Assembly: GCA_020348885.1 (NCBI GenBank)
Contig: CP070755.1
Span: 2,319,897 to 2,360,251 of the forward strand
DNA length: 40,355 bases
Reading direction: 5' to 3'
DNA from: Candidatus Coatesiibacteriota bacterium
GTDB taxonomy: Bacteria; RBG-13-66-14; B26-G2; WVWN01; G020348885
This document shows positions 14,458 to 22,519 of the stretch, piece by piece; positions within the stretch are counted from its first letter, which is position 1, and the number at the start of each line of letters is the position of its first letter. The translations under genes were made by a program, and so were the position numbers. The notes below the pieces were generated by a model. That model was not told the DNA's origin and searched no databases. It was given only the letters and a program-made list of their open reading frames with translations.

Positions 14458-15072
14458 TTATAAAACGTCAATCGTCAAACCGGCGCTTATACCCAAACCC
14501 CAGTATTCTATATCCATGTAACGGTACTCTCCCGTCCAATAGCCGTAAGCTCGTAAGAGTTTTAGAAAATGCCGTTCGTAACCGAACTCGCCGAAGCAAC
14601 CGACGGGACCCCATATCGACACATCAGCGCCGCCGCTTATGCTAAACATAAAGGCCGGTCCGTCATCCGGGTCAGGCGGGACGACACCACCCCACGGATT
14701 GGGGACTGAACGCCCTAAAACATCGAAGTAGGAATACCAGACTAGCCCCATCTCCGCGGCGACGTACGGAGATACGCGATACCGTAAAATATTATACTTA
14801 ACCCCGCCTTTCACCGTATGCGTTTTCCACCCGTGAACGGGTTGCTCGTTCGGGAAGACGCCGGTACCTATCCAATCGATATCGGAGTCGGCGTAGCGGT
14901 AACCGCCTCTAATACTAACCGGGCCGAGTTCGTGTTCGGCGCCGACGAAAAGGCCGAGGTCAGACGTTATATTGTCCTTCGGCGCGAACGAGTACTCATA
15001 TCCGCCGTATAAACTCACGGCGTACACTACAATCGGCATTAAAAACGCGAAAACGGTTATTTTCCGTAACAT
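14458..15072 (-). CDS. Outer-membrane beta-barrel protein
   Basis: A 204-residue exported protein with a signal peptide (MLRKITVFAF...YAVS, cleavage about residue 19). The rest alternates polar and hydrophobic residues in about eight strands (for example SLYGGYEYSFAP, SIRGGYRYADSDI, HTVKGGVKYNI, SPYVAAEMGLVWYSYF and GCFGEFGYERHFL) and ends in a strand reading GISAGLTIDVL. This is the layout of small OmpA/OmpW-like eight-strand barrels. No enzymatic motif is visible. GGAGG lies about 10 bases before the ATG. It is transcribed alone, bounded by terminators at 14317 and 15239. Confidence 0.75.
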   Translation of the reverse strand: MLRKITVFAFLMPIVVYAVSLYGGYEYSFAPKDNITSDLGLFVGAEHELGPVSIRGGYRYADSDIDWIGTGVFPNEQPVHGWKTHTVKGGVKYNILRYRVSPYVAAEMGLVWYSYFDVLGRSVPNPWGGVVPPDPDDGPAFMFSISGGADVSIWGPVGCFGEFGYERHFLKLLRAYGYWTGEYRYMDIEYWGLGISAGLTIDVL

Positions 15073-15238
15073 AAAGTTTCAACCTCCGGCGTCGTATGCC
15101 ATTGCTATCAGTACACATTGCGTTTCGAACGTTACACCGGGTTAAAACCTCTAAAGAATAAGTCAAGGGGTTGCAGGACATATATAAACCGGCCCCTCTC
15201 AAAGTCGGTTCCCCCGTAAAGAATACCGACCCTGACAG

Positions 15239-15262
15239 GAAAAAACCCCGCCTTCAAGCGGG
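15239..15262 (-). terminator. Intrinsic terminator upstream of the beta-barrel gene
   Basis: On the minus strand CCCGC-ttgaag-GCGGG (15262-15247) is followed by GTTTTTTCC. It would end transcripts from the small gene at 15525 and the cluster above it. The stretch 15263-15524 holds no gene I can support; it contains one further hairpin without a T run (15420-15441). Confidence 0.75.
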
Positions 15263-15419
15263 ATCAAAGAGCAGGGCGCGAACCGCGTTTAATCTACCCC
15301 TCAACGGTTCCGACCGAACCACCCGACGCGAAACCTTTACGAATCGCTTGTCGATAAAAACACCGGTTTATCATGCAGTACCCCTGTTAATCCAACCGCC
15401 CCGACCTAGGTAGCAGCGA

Positions 15420-15441
15420 CGGAGCGGATATCACCGCTCCG
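15420..15441. repeat. Perfect 8-bp hairpin
   Basis: CGGAGCGG at 15420-15427 pairs with CCGCTCCG at 15434-15441 across a 6-base loop. No T run follows on either strand, so it may be a processing or stability element in the 3' untranslated region of the gene at 15525. Confidence 0.45.
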
Positions 15442-15524
15442 CCACCTTCAAACAACCGTAGGGTTTTATATACCCGTGAACCTGGCGTTTACCATCTTTC
15501 TTCTCGGGAATACGAAAACTTCGG

Positions 15525-15653
15525 TTAACCCTTCTCGTAATACTCGCACGTATCTTTCTCTTTTGCGGTAACGTAAATACCGAGTTTTTCGCACCATATC
15601 ATACCCGTTTCGTTCGGTTCGCTGGCATACTTACAGTCGGATTTAGCCACCAT
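15525..15653 (-). CDS. 42-residue protein with three cysteines
   Basis: A short gene below usual length cut-offs. ATG 15653 is preceded by GGAGG at seven bases, and the product starts MVAKSDCKYASEP and ends DTCEYYEKG before TAA. Cys7, Cys21 and Cys36 sit in polar, charged surroundings (CKYA, IWCEK, TCEYY), like a small metal-binding or redox peptide. It follows the gene at 15718 on the same strand by 64 bases and may belong to the DUF4388/roadblock cluster. I do not recognise the family. Confidence 0.6.
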   Translation of the reverse strand: MVAKSDCKYASEPNETGMIWCEKLGIYVTAKEKDTCEYYEKG

Positions 15654-15717
15654 TTATAAACCTCCGGTACGTTTGTCGGGTTAGACTTACACCTCTTAAT
15701 CGCCGTCAGCGTCAGCC

Positions 15718-16188
15718 TCACCGAAGTTTGATCGTGAATATCCGCGTGTTCTGGTCGGGCACCATTTTCGCGTCGGTCATCAAACCGTTCTTCCCGGTAT
15801 TTTCGGCTATCACCGAGAGTAAACCGCCGATTACCGGGCAAGGCGGTATATCCATCCCCAGTTCCGCGAGGAACTTCGTCGCAGGGGCGAAAACGCATTC
15901 GCCGGCGTCGATTACCAGGGTGTCGTCTTTATACTCGAGCAATTCGAAACGCCCGGTTATCTTCTTGTCCTTGAAACCGGCCGCGTACTCTTCGACGATT
16001 TCCTTGACGTCCTTACTGGTAATCTCCGGGAGCCCGACCTCCTTCCACAGGGCCGAACCGCCCTTCAAGATGGCGTCCCCGGCCTTCCGGTTGAACTGGA
16101 GCTTGGAGATGTCCATCAGGTCGTACAGGGCCGCGCCGAACCCGTACAGTATCATGTTCATGAAGGCATTCGTTTCGCGTGCGTCCAT
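15718..16188 (-). CDS. Putative ligand-binding protein (V4R/MetOD1-like), unknown function
   Basis: A 156-residue soluble protein. It is mixed alpha/beta, with helices in the first 75 residues and then ITGRFELLEYKDDTLVIDAGECVFAP and a Cys-containing segment DIPPCPVIGGLLSVIAE. The late ECxFAP and PCP...GLL pattern resembles the V4R or methanogen-output small-molecule-binding folds, but I am unsure. GGGAG precedes the ATG. It lies 35 bases after the roadblock gene, so it probably works with that signalling unit, perhaps as a sensor input. Confidence 0.65.
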   Translation of the reverse strand: MDARETNAFMNMILYGFGAALYDLMDISKLQFNRKAGDAILKGGSALWKEVGLPEITSKDVKEIVEEYAAGFKDKKITGRFELLEYKDDTLVIDAGECVFAPATKFLAELGMDIPPCPVIGGLLSVIAENTGKNGLMTDAKMVPDQNTRIFTIKLR

Positions 16189-16204
16189 ACCTTACTCCCT
16201 TCTC

Positions 16205-16225
16205 AAAGGTATTTAAGCTACCTTT
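16205..16225. repeat. Inverted repeat at the roadblock stop codon
   Basis: AAAGGTA (16205-16211) and TACCTTT (16219-16225) form a perfect 7-bp stem with a 7-base loop. It overlaps the stop of the roadblock gene and lies 17 bases before the ATG of the gene at 15718-16188. It could tune expression between the two genes. Confidence 0.4.
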
Positions 16226-16592
16226 AAACCACCTTCTCGATTTCCTCGGCGGTACGCTGCATATCGAGGAATATCAAGCCCAGTTTAGCGTCCTCGCGCG
16301 CCAACGCCGTAAGAACGGACTCGCGCCCCGCGCTCATCAATACAACGTAACCGTCGGCGCCTTTGATGAAGACCTGGTCGAGAGTACCCCGACCCAGTTC
16401 GGCTGCCGTACGTTCGCCGAGGGAAAGCATCGCCGCCGACATCGCCGCCACGCGGTCCTCCTCCACGCCGGCGGGAAGCGCGCTCGCTATAACAAGACCG
16501 TCGACCGAGACTACGGCCGTCGCTTCGATATCCGCCGACGCGCCCTGGAGGTCCTTCAATATCGACTCGAGCGCATCTGTTCTTTTCGCCAT
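16224..16592 (-). CDS. Roadblock/LC7 domain protein
   Basis: A 122-residue protein that is almost entirely one roadblock/LC7 domain: an N-terminal helix (ALESILKDLQ), strands ATAVVSVDGLVIASALPAG, a helix with AAMSAAMLSLGERTAAEL, then QVFIKGADGYVVLMSAG. Such domains dimerise and regulate small GTPases of the MglA type. No GTPase is adjacent here; the nearest mglA is at 34722. ATG 16592 is chosen because GAGGTG lies just upstream and the domain starts there. It lies between a DUF4388 gene and the putative ligand-binding gene. Confidence 0.85.
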   Translation of the reverse strand: MAKRTDALESILKDLQGASADIEATAVVSVDGLVIASALPAGVEEDRVAAMSAAMLSLGERTAAELGRGTLDQVFIKGADGYVVLMSAGRESVLTALAREDAKLGLIFLDMQRTAEEIEKVV

Positions 16593-16720
16593 TTCCGTTT
16601 CACCTCTCTTTCGCAGTTGATCCACTTACCGTTATCTCACATGAGTATATGGCCGCAAACAACTACCGGAACCCAAGTACAAATAGAGGTTAATAGACCT
16701 TTTAATACGTCACGGCCGGC

Positions 16721-17032
16721 TCATCTTAATATCGCCGAAATATCCCCGTTCAATAAAGAATGAAGCGGTTCTTCTATGGTCCTGGTTTCCGGGAAAATAC
16801 CAAACTCAAGTACAAACTCTCCGTCTCCCCAATTAAACATTATCCGAAAAGCAGTCAGACCGGTTTTACTGCAATACCTTGCGTGAATGACAGCTCCTTC
16901 CGCAAAATATATCGCCCCCACCTTCTCTCCCTGCCTGACGGTCAAACGCCCGTACCGGCCGCTCGAACACAATAATTGGACGATATCCGATAGGGGGAAA
17001 TCCTCAATCCTCGCCCTTAAGCCGTGTTTCAT
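16721..17032 (-). CDS. DUF4388 (PATAN) domain protein, short form
   Basis: A 103-residue protein consisting of one DUF4388/PATAN domain. It opens LRARIEDFPLSDIVQLLCSSGRYGRLTV and continues GAIYFAEGAVIHARY and NWGDGEFVLEFG. The longer protein at 33636-34646 has the same pattern at its N-terminus. PATAN domains are found in signalling and motility-related proteins, where they mediate protein contacts. The start at 17032 matches the domain start. It overlaps the stop of the weak upstream frame by ATGA. Confidence 0.75.
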   Translation of the reverse strand: MKHGLRARIEDFPLSDIVQLLCSSGRYGRLTVRQGEKVGAIYFAEGAVIHARYCSKTGLTAFRIMFNWGDGEFVLEFGIFPETRTIEEPLHSLLNGDISAILR

Positions 17033-17310
17033 TTCACTTTCTTTCTTACGTTCCCGGTTGTCCCTCGACACGTTACGGGAACCAATGTATAGCAACATAA
17101 ACCCCGCCTGGTCTTTTCACCGATTGTCAATGTTTGCCAAATCTTTTTACCCGGGGTTATAATCGGGGTTCTACCGACTGGAAATGCTATTTGGCCTTTC
17201 CAATCCCCATTCACGGAGTATTCAATAACAACGAAACGCCGTCGCACCGGCGGGTACTCCCGCCTCCTTTCCTTGAACGTAATTAATCGTACGGAAACGC
17301 CAGCGGACAC
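17029..17310 (-). CDS. Uncertain small basic protein upstream of DUF4388 gene
   Basis: A 93-residue frame starting at GTG 17310. It is only weakly supported. In favour: its TGA overlaps the ATG of the DUF4388 gene (ATGA), an AGGAGG lies at the front of an internal GTG start near 17247, and the middle reads like a folded strand pattern (FVVIEYSVNGDWKGQIAF). Against: codon use differs from neighbours and no family is recognisable. If it is not a gene, 17033-17387 is a non-coding leader. Confidence 0.3.
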   Translation of the reverse strand: MSAGVSVRLITFKERRREYPPVRRRFVVIEYSVNGDWKGQIAFPVGRTPIITPGKKIWQTLTIGEKTRRGLCCYTLVPVTCRGTTGNVRKKVK

Positions 17311-17387
17311 GAAGCCGTTCGCTTAACTCTTAATCCGCTCCTAAGTTCATAGAACGTGCCTAAAACTCCAAGGGGCTTTCTACCCTC

Positions 17388-17414
17388 ATAAAAAATCCCC
17401 CCGGTTAAGGGGGG
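17388..17414 (-). terminator. Intrinsic terminator of the PAS-array gene
   Basis: On the minus strand CCCCCC-ttaacc-GGGGGG (17414-17397) is followed by ATTTTTTATG. It is the second and stronger of two hairpins after the stop codon at 17543. Confidence 0.8.
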
Positions 17415-17449
17415 TTATCGCGTTAATATGATTGGGCGAAGTTAAAGCG

Positions 17450-17480
17450 GGAAAATAGCGTCTTCAGTCTTTACGCTATT
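17450..17480 (-). terminator. First hairpin after the PAS-array gene
   Basis: AATAGCGT (17454-17461) and ACGCTATT (17473-17480) form a perfect 8-bp stem with an 11-base loop, followed on the minus strand by TTTTCCC. Together with 17388-17414 it gives a tandem terminator. Confidence 0.55.
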
Positions 17481-17542
17481 CTGATTCTTCGAAGCTTTTC
17501 CTCCTCCCGGCTTGAAAAACATCTACGGGAACTATCTTTGTT

Positions 17543-20500
17543 CTACGTGTCGAACCCAACGCCGGGTAACCGGGTTACCGTTACAGCTGCGCCGGCGTAA
17601 GAACCATCTCCAGTAAATATAGGCGACGCCGAAACCAGGAATTTTCTCCGCCGTCCGTTATTGCGGTTCAATTCGACGGTATACCGAGAGCTTTTACCAA
17701 GACGCTGTTTTTCGGTTTTCTTCAAAATCTTCCTATAACCTTTACGAGTAGTCAATTCCTGCATGTTCATCCCGGTCAACTCTTCAACGGTATAACCGAG
17801 GGCTTCGGCAAATGCTTTGTTTACGAAAGTCAAATTCTCCGCCACGTCTATTATACCGATACCCTCTTCAACCGTTTCTACCAAATTACGGTACTTATCT
17901 TCGGATTCTTTTAACGCTTCCTGGACACGTATACGAGTGAAGACGCCTCCAATTTGAGCGGCTATAGTTTCAAGCGCATTGCGAGCAGATATCGGCACCT
18001 CATCGGTAACGTGCGAAGCTACGTTCATGCAGGCGATGATTTTTCCCTCGTAAAATATGGGAAGAACGGCGATAGCGCGAAGCCCCTCGTTACGGCGCGG
18101 CTCGTCCAAAGGTACTCCCAATTCCTGATGTACGGAATAAACGGGCTTACCTGCCTTGATCAACCGGGCGCTGGGAGAATCAGCACTGTAGTGAGACGCG
18201 CTTTTTACAAAATCGGATAGTAATCCTTTAGAGTAAACAAGGTTTAAATCGCCGTTCTCCTCGTCAACGAGGTACACTCCGCCCGAATCCATACCTCCCG
18301 CTTGAATGGCCGCTTCGGTACAGAGAGCCAGCGCATCGTTGAGGTTTGATGTAACGTTGAGCGCCTCGCTAAGTCCGTGCTGGATACGGGATAAATCCTC
18401 GGCCCGTTTGCGCTCTCGAATATCTCTAGCGAATGCTAAGTCGGCGGGACGGCCGTTGTAATCGAAAACGCCCGCGTTAATTTCAACGTCTATCGTTGCG
18501 CCATCACGTCGCAGAAGTTTCGTCTCGTAAATCGGAGGTACGTTTTCTCCCGCGATACGCCTGCGGTAACGGTCCACTAACTCATCATGAACCTCGGGTA
18601 CCACGATTTCCGTGAATTCCGTCCCCGCTAATTCGTCGGGAGTGTACCCCAACATGCGCGCAGCCGCCCGGTTGGCGAAGAGAAAACGTCCGTCCTGGAT
18701 AATAGCGATACCGTCAATAGCCTGCTCAACCAGGGAGCGGTACTTTTCCTCACTTTCCTTCAACGACTTCTCAGCCCGTACGTGGTCCGATATATCCGTA
18801 GAGAGAACCAGTATCTGATCCCTCTCCCCGTCCGGCCCCTCCAACGGAACCGCGTTACACAGGAAGGTCCGTCCCGCGAAATCCCCCTCAAATGTCACGG
18901 ATTCGCCTCCGATTACGCGCTTATAATTTTCGGCGACCATTTGGGCTATATCCGGTGGCAGAACATCGTAGATGCTCTTACCCGCCAGCTCCTCGTCGGG
19001 CAAACCTATTTCCCTAAGTACCTCTCCGTCGCTGAATACGTATCGGAAGTCCTTATCCATGATATGTACGGCGCCCTTCGGCAAATTGCTGGAAATCTTT
19101 TTATACCGTTCTTCGCTTTCCCGCAGTGCTTCTTCGGCCCGCTTTCGCTCGGTGACGTCCATGGAGATTATCTGGAAGCCGGTAACCTCACCATCCTTCA
19201 TTAATAAGGAATCTATAACGTTAATCCAACGCTTTTCCCCGTTTTTCCTTGTAATTTCGAGCTCGTAAGGTTCGACCGCTTTCCCCTTTAAAAGGTCTCC
19301 AAACTTTTCTCTCAACACTGGTAGGTCTCCAGCGTTTAACGTAGTAAGTTCTTCGAACCGTTTTCCGATTATTCCCTCTTTCCGGTATCCTATTAATTCT
19401 TCAGTATATCTATTGCAGTCGATGATAACGCCCGACCTATCCACCAACGTAATGGAGGTCGGAGAGTCCTCGAATAAACTTCGATATTTTTCCTCGGATT
19501 CTCGCAGCGCCTCTTCGGCCCGTTTTCGCTCCGTGATGTTAAAAGCAACTCCCCTTAATCCGACAGATTTTTCTCCTCTTATAATGGAGCTGGAGTATAT
19601 GACGACCGGGAACGTGCTGCCGTCCTTCCTTCGTACCGTATATTCGCTATATTCGGTCTCCTCTCCCCTCAATCTCTTTTCAATGTTCAGCTTGACTCTT
19701 TCTCTGTCCTCGGGGATAAATAATTGGATAGCGTTAAAACCCTTGTCTACATCCTTCTGAGTATAACCCGAGGATTCGAACCCGCATTGGTTCACGTAAG
19801 TAAAATTGCCTTCTATGTCGATTTCAAAAACGGTCTGCGGTAATAATTCGGCCAACTCCTTGAACCTTTCTTCACTTACTAGTAACGCCTCCTCGGCCCG
19901 CTTACGCTCGGTGATGTCGCGCGCGATGTGCACCGCACCCATCCGCTTACCTTCGGCGTCGTTTACGGGAGAAACGTAAACCTCGTAATAACGGTCCAGT
20001 TTTTTAAAGTATGCTTCGATTTTACGTTCTCTTTCGTCCAGAGGTACGCGGACGTGCGGGCAGAAATCGCACGGTTCGTCCGCTCCGTTAAGGGCCTCAT
20101 AGCAGTGGGCACCCAAAGCCTCTTTAGGTTCTACCCCGATTTTCTCAGCCATTGCCTTGTTAAGACGCAAGATGCGGCAATCGTCGTCTATTATAGCGAT
20201 GAGGTCCGGAATCGTATCAAAGGTCTTGCGCCACTCTTTAGCAGCGTTCCTTATTACGTCCTCGGTTTGTTTTCGGTCGGTAATGTCCACGGACATCTGA
20301 AATACCTCTTCGACCTTCCCTTCGACGAAAACAGGGAACATCTGCGAATATACCCACCGGCGACCGCCGTCCGGACGGGCGAACGAAAATTCCTTGGGCT
20401 CGCCAGTCTCTCCTGAGGCGAAGATTCGATCCAGATCATCCTTGAAACCGGCGTGATCTTCGCCGTTAAGGAACGTCAAAGTTTCCGCTCTTTCGCCGAT

Positions 20501-21751
20501 TACTTCGGTAGAAGAGTAATCGAAAATTTGTTCGGCCGCCGGGTTCCAATGCCGTATTTTCCCATCAGGTCCGAAACCCTGAACCGCTACATTCGGTACG
20601 TTTTCAAAAACTGACTCGAATCGGGAAAGCGCTTCCCTCGTGAAACGCTCGGCGTTCAACCTATCGGTGATATCCCGCGTTATCGCGCATATCCCGACAG
20701 GATTACCGTCAGCCCCGTGTACTATGGAATAAGATGCGGACGCGTAAAGGGTCGTACCGTCTTTTCGATGCCTTTCAATCGGTTCTTCGGCGTACCACCC
20801 GCCCTTCTCCTCGATAATCAGGAACAACTCGCGAAAATCCCTCGATTCCCCGCGGGGATTAATCAATTTATCTATGTATTTACCGAAGGCTTCCTCTTTA
20901 GAATAACCGTATATTGCTTCAGCGCCCCTATTCCAAGTTACCACTCGGCCATCTATGTCAGTCGTTATTATCGCATCCATAGACCCTTGAAGGACATTTT
21001 CTAAATATCGACGCGTCTCGGTTATTTTTCCTTCCAGGCGGATACGGTCGGTCACGTCGCGGCTGATACCTTTAATGCAGGCCGAGTCCCCGGACGCATT
21101 AAAAACCGGGCTTGCGCTCGTCTCTATATGTCGAACCGAACCTTCGCGGTGTATATACCGACAGAGGAAACCGTGTACGATTTCCTTTTGTCCAGTCAGC
21201 CGCCCCACTGCGGTACGGTACTTACTCCTATCGTCCGGGTGGACGAGGAACTCTTCGGCGGTGAAACCAACCAGTTCTTCAGGTTCGTAACCGAGTATCT
21301 CTAAAACCCCGGGACTTGAGTATACGAACTCACCGTCGGCGTCAACCTCCCAAATCCATTCCGGTATTTCCTCCACCAGGTTTCTGTATTTTTCTTCCGC
21401 CGACTTAAGCTGGACCTCAATCCGTTCGAACTCTGCGACGTCTTTCCCAATCCGTATAACCGCTAATTTTTCCCGATCGTCGCGCCGTAAAAGCGTAGCA
21501 AGTACACCGGAAAGATCCTTGGTTTCTTCTATCTCGTCGACGGTCCCTGACCCTGCGATAGAATTGACCTCGGTGGCTCGAAGCCCTTTAAGCCATTTGT
21601 CTATGTCGGCGTTGAAGGCGCGTACCTGTCCGCCCGAACGGAATACGGGTAGGCCGTCGCGTTCGCGCCTGATGGCCGTCGCGACGGAACACCCGAGGTA
21701 CCCGGAGATTTCCTTCCAACCGTTTAGAATATCCGCTCTTTTAAGCCCCAT
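17543..21751 (-). CDS. HTH + nine PAS + GAF sensory protein without kinase
   Basis: A 1402-residue cytoplasmic sensor. Residues 1-58 form a DNA-binding excisionase/MerR-like domain (NGWKEISGYLGCSVATAIRR, then GLPVFRSGGQ and DKWLKG). PAS domains of about 125 residues follow, ending near 234, 362, 490, 615, 742, 869, 990 and 1115. A GAF domain (about 1120-1265) and a ninth PAS (about 1290-1395) complete it. Linkers repeat the DITERKRAEEALRESEEKYR theme. No histidine-kinase, GGDEF, EAL or receiver domain is present, so the only evident output is the N-terminal DNA-binding domain. PAS4 has extra cysteines (Cys-rich EPCDFCPH). No membrane span is seen. ATG 21751 is preferred; GTG 21787 in frame is possible. 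Confidence 0.85.
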   Translation of the reverse strand: MGLKRADILNGWKEISGYLGCSVATAIRRERDGLPVFRSGGQVRAFNADIDKWLKGLRATEVNSIAGSGTVDEIEETKDLSGVLATLLRRDDREKLAVIRIGKDVAEFERIEVQLKSAEEKYRNLVEEIPEWIWEVDADGEFVYSSPGVLEILGYEPEELVGFTAEEFLVHPDDRSKYRTAVGRLTGQKEIVHGFLCRYIHREGSVRHIETSASPVFNASGDSACIKGISRDVTDRIRLEGKITETRRYLENVLQGSMDAIITTDIDGRVVTWNRGAEAIYGYSKEEAFGKYIDKLINPRGESRDFRELFLIIEEKGGWYAEEPIERHRKDGTTLYASASYSIVHGADGNPVGICAITRDITDRLNAERFTREALSRFESVFENVPNVAVQGFGPDGKIRHWNPAAEQIFDYSSTEVIGERAETLTFLNGEDHAGFKDDLDRIFASGETGEPKEFSFARPDGGRRWVYSQMFPVFVEGKVEEVFQMSVDITDRKQTEDVIRNAAKEWRKTFDTIPDLIAIIDDDCRILRLNKAMAEKIGVEPKEALGAHCYEALNGADEPCDFCPHVRVPLDERERKIEAYFKKLDRYYEVYVSPVNDAEGKRMGAVHIARDITERKRAEEALLVSEERFKELAELLPQTVFEIDIEGNFTYVNQCGFESSGYTQKDVDKGFNAIQLFIPEDRERVKLNIEKRLRGEETEYSEYTVRRKDGSTFPVVIYSSSIIRGEKSVGLRGVAFNITERKRAEEALRESEEKYRSLFEDSPTSITLVDRSGVIIDCNRYTEELIGYRKEGIIGKRFEELTTLNAGDLPVLREKFGDLLKGKAVEPYELEITRKNGEKRWINVIDSLLMKDGEVTGFQIISMDVTERKRAEEALRESEERYKKISSNLPKGAVHIMDKDFRYVFSDGEVLREIGLPDEELAGKSIYDVLPPDIAQMVAENYKRVIGGESVTFEGDFAGRTFLCNAVPLEGPDGERDQILVLSTDISDHVRAEKSLKESEEKYRSLVEQAIDGIAIIQDGRFLFANRAAARMLGYTPDELAGTEFTEIVVPEVHDELVDRYRRRIAGENVPPIYETKLLRRDGATIDVEINAGVFDYNGRPADLAFARDIRERKRAEDLSRIQHGLSEALNVTSNLNDALALCTEAAIQAGGMDSGGVYLVDEENGDLNLVYSKGLLSDFVKSASHYSADSPSARLIKAGKPVYSVHQELGVPLDEPRRNEGLRAIAVLPIFYEGKIIACMNVASHVTDEVPISARNALETIAAQIGGVFTRIRVQEALKESEDKYRNLVETVEEGIGIIDVAENLTFVNKAFAEALGYTVEELTGMNMQELTTRKGYRKILKKTEKQRLGKSSRYTVELNRNNGRRRKFLVSASPIFTGDGSYAGAAVTVTRLPGVGFDT

Positions 21752-21787
21752 TACCCTATTTGATAACGTTTGATAAGTTCTTAACAC

Positions 21788-22160
21788 CCGATACGTTTGT
21801 AGAGTCTTAATTATCCTAAGGCTAGAACGGGCCGAGTGTTAATACCGCCTTAATATTCTATAGCACGCTAATCGTCGACTTAATTATCATTACCGGTCAA
21901 ATTTCATCACCGCTTATCGTATATCCATACCTATGTAAAGTTTAACGCTTACATCGGAAAAACTCGCGCCATAATCAAAAACAATATGCAATGAAAATAC
22001 TACGATTGATATAAAAGGACGGAAACGTTACGCACTACCGGTTGGACTCCGATTACAGCCTTTCAAAGTCTAAGTAGCGTTTAAAAATAAGATCCCCGAC
22101 GTGAACGTATTCCTATTCATAGCAGAACATCCCCATCCCTAAGCAACAAACTCATGTCTA
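21788..22160. other. AT-rich intergenic region without a recognisable gene
   Basis: This stretch is clearly more AT-rich than its surroundings and has many stop codons in all frames. I see no tRNA, riboswitch or well-formed promoter, though it should contain the promoter of the PAS-array gene. Weak repeated motifs such as TTAATA occur but show no regular spacing. Confidence 0.6.
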
Positions 22161-22194
22161 ATCTAAAATAAAAACGAACGGCTAATAGCCGTTC
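22161..22194 (-). terminator. Intrinsic terminator downstream of tRNA-Glu
   Basis: On the minus strand GAACGGC-tatta-GCCGTTC (22194-22176) is followed by GTTTTTATTTTAG. It would end the tRNA-Glu transcript; 22195-22348 between them holds no gene I can support. Confidence 0.8.
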
Positions 22195-22348
22195 AAAGAT
22201 AATCGTACGCTCCAAGTAAAAAAAACCACGACGGGTTACATATGAACTAATTACTCGTCGGTAAGCGCCTCGGCCGGTTTATTGGCCTAAGTACCACCGA
22301 CCGATTACGTATATGACTCGAAAAGGCGCCCAGACCACGAATGCGAAA

Positions 22349-22366
22349 CCGGCCCCACGGAGCCGG
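22349..22366 (-). repeat. Hairpin just after tRNA-Glu
   Basis: CCGGC (22349-22353) pairs with GCCGG (22362-22366). It overlaps the 12-base perfect palindrome GGAGCCGGCTCC at 22359-22370. On the minus strand it lies 13 bases after the tRNA and is followed by only three T. It may be a processing signal or a weak terminator. Confidence 0.45.
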
Positions 22367-22382
22367 CTCCCTTTAAACAAAT

Positions 22383-22457
22383 TGACCCCAGCGGGATTCG
22401 AACCCGCGTTGCCGGCGTGAAAGGCCAGTGTCCTAGACCGGGCTAGACGATGGGGTC
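22383..22457 (-). tRNA. tRNA-Glu (anticodon TTC)
   Basis: Read on the minus strand. The acceptor stem GACCCCA / TGGGGTC is perfect, the anticodon arm is CTGGC-CTTTCAC-GCCGG with anticodon TTC, and the T arm is GCGGG-TTCGAAT-CCCGC. The discriminator base is A at 22383, and CCA is not encoded. It follows ispH by 62 bases on the same strand. Confidence 0.95.
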
Positions 22458-22519
22458 GCGCGCGCCTATATATCACAAAAGGGGCGTAAAGTAAAGTAAA
22501 ATCGCCGGTTGCGCCGCTC

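Noticed and set aside
17033-17387. Possible riboswitch in the leader upstream of the DUF4388 gene
   Set aside because: I could not find the conserved core of any riboswitch class I know, including GEMM types.
22279-22476. 65-residue frame across tRNA-Glu
   Set aside because: The region is fully explained by a well-formed tRNA and its flanking hairpin.
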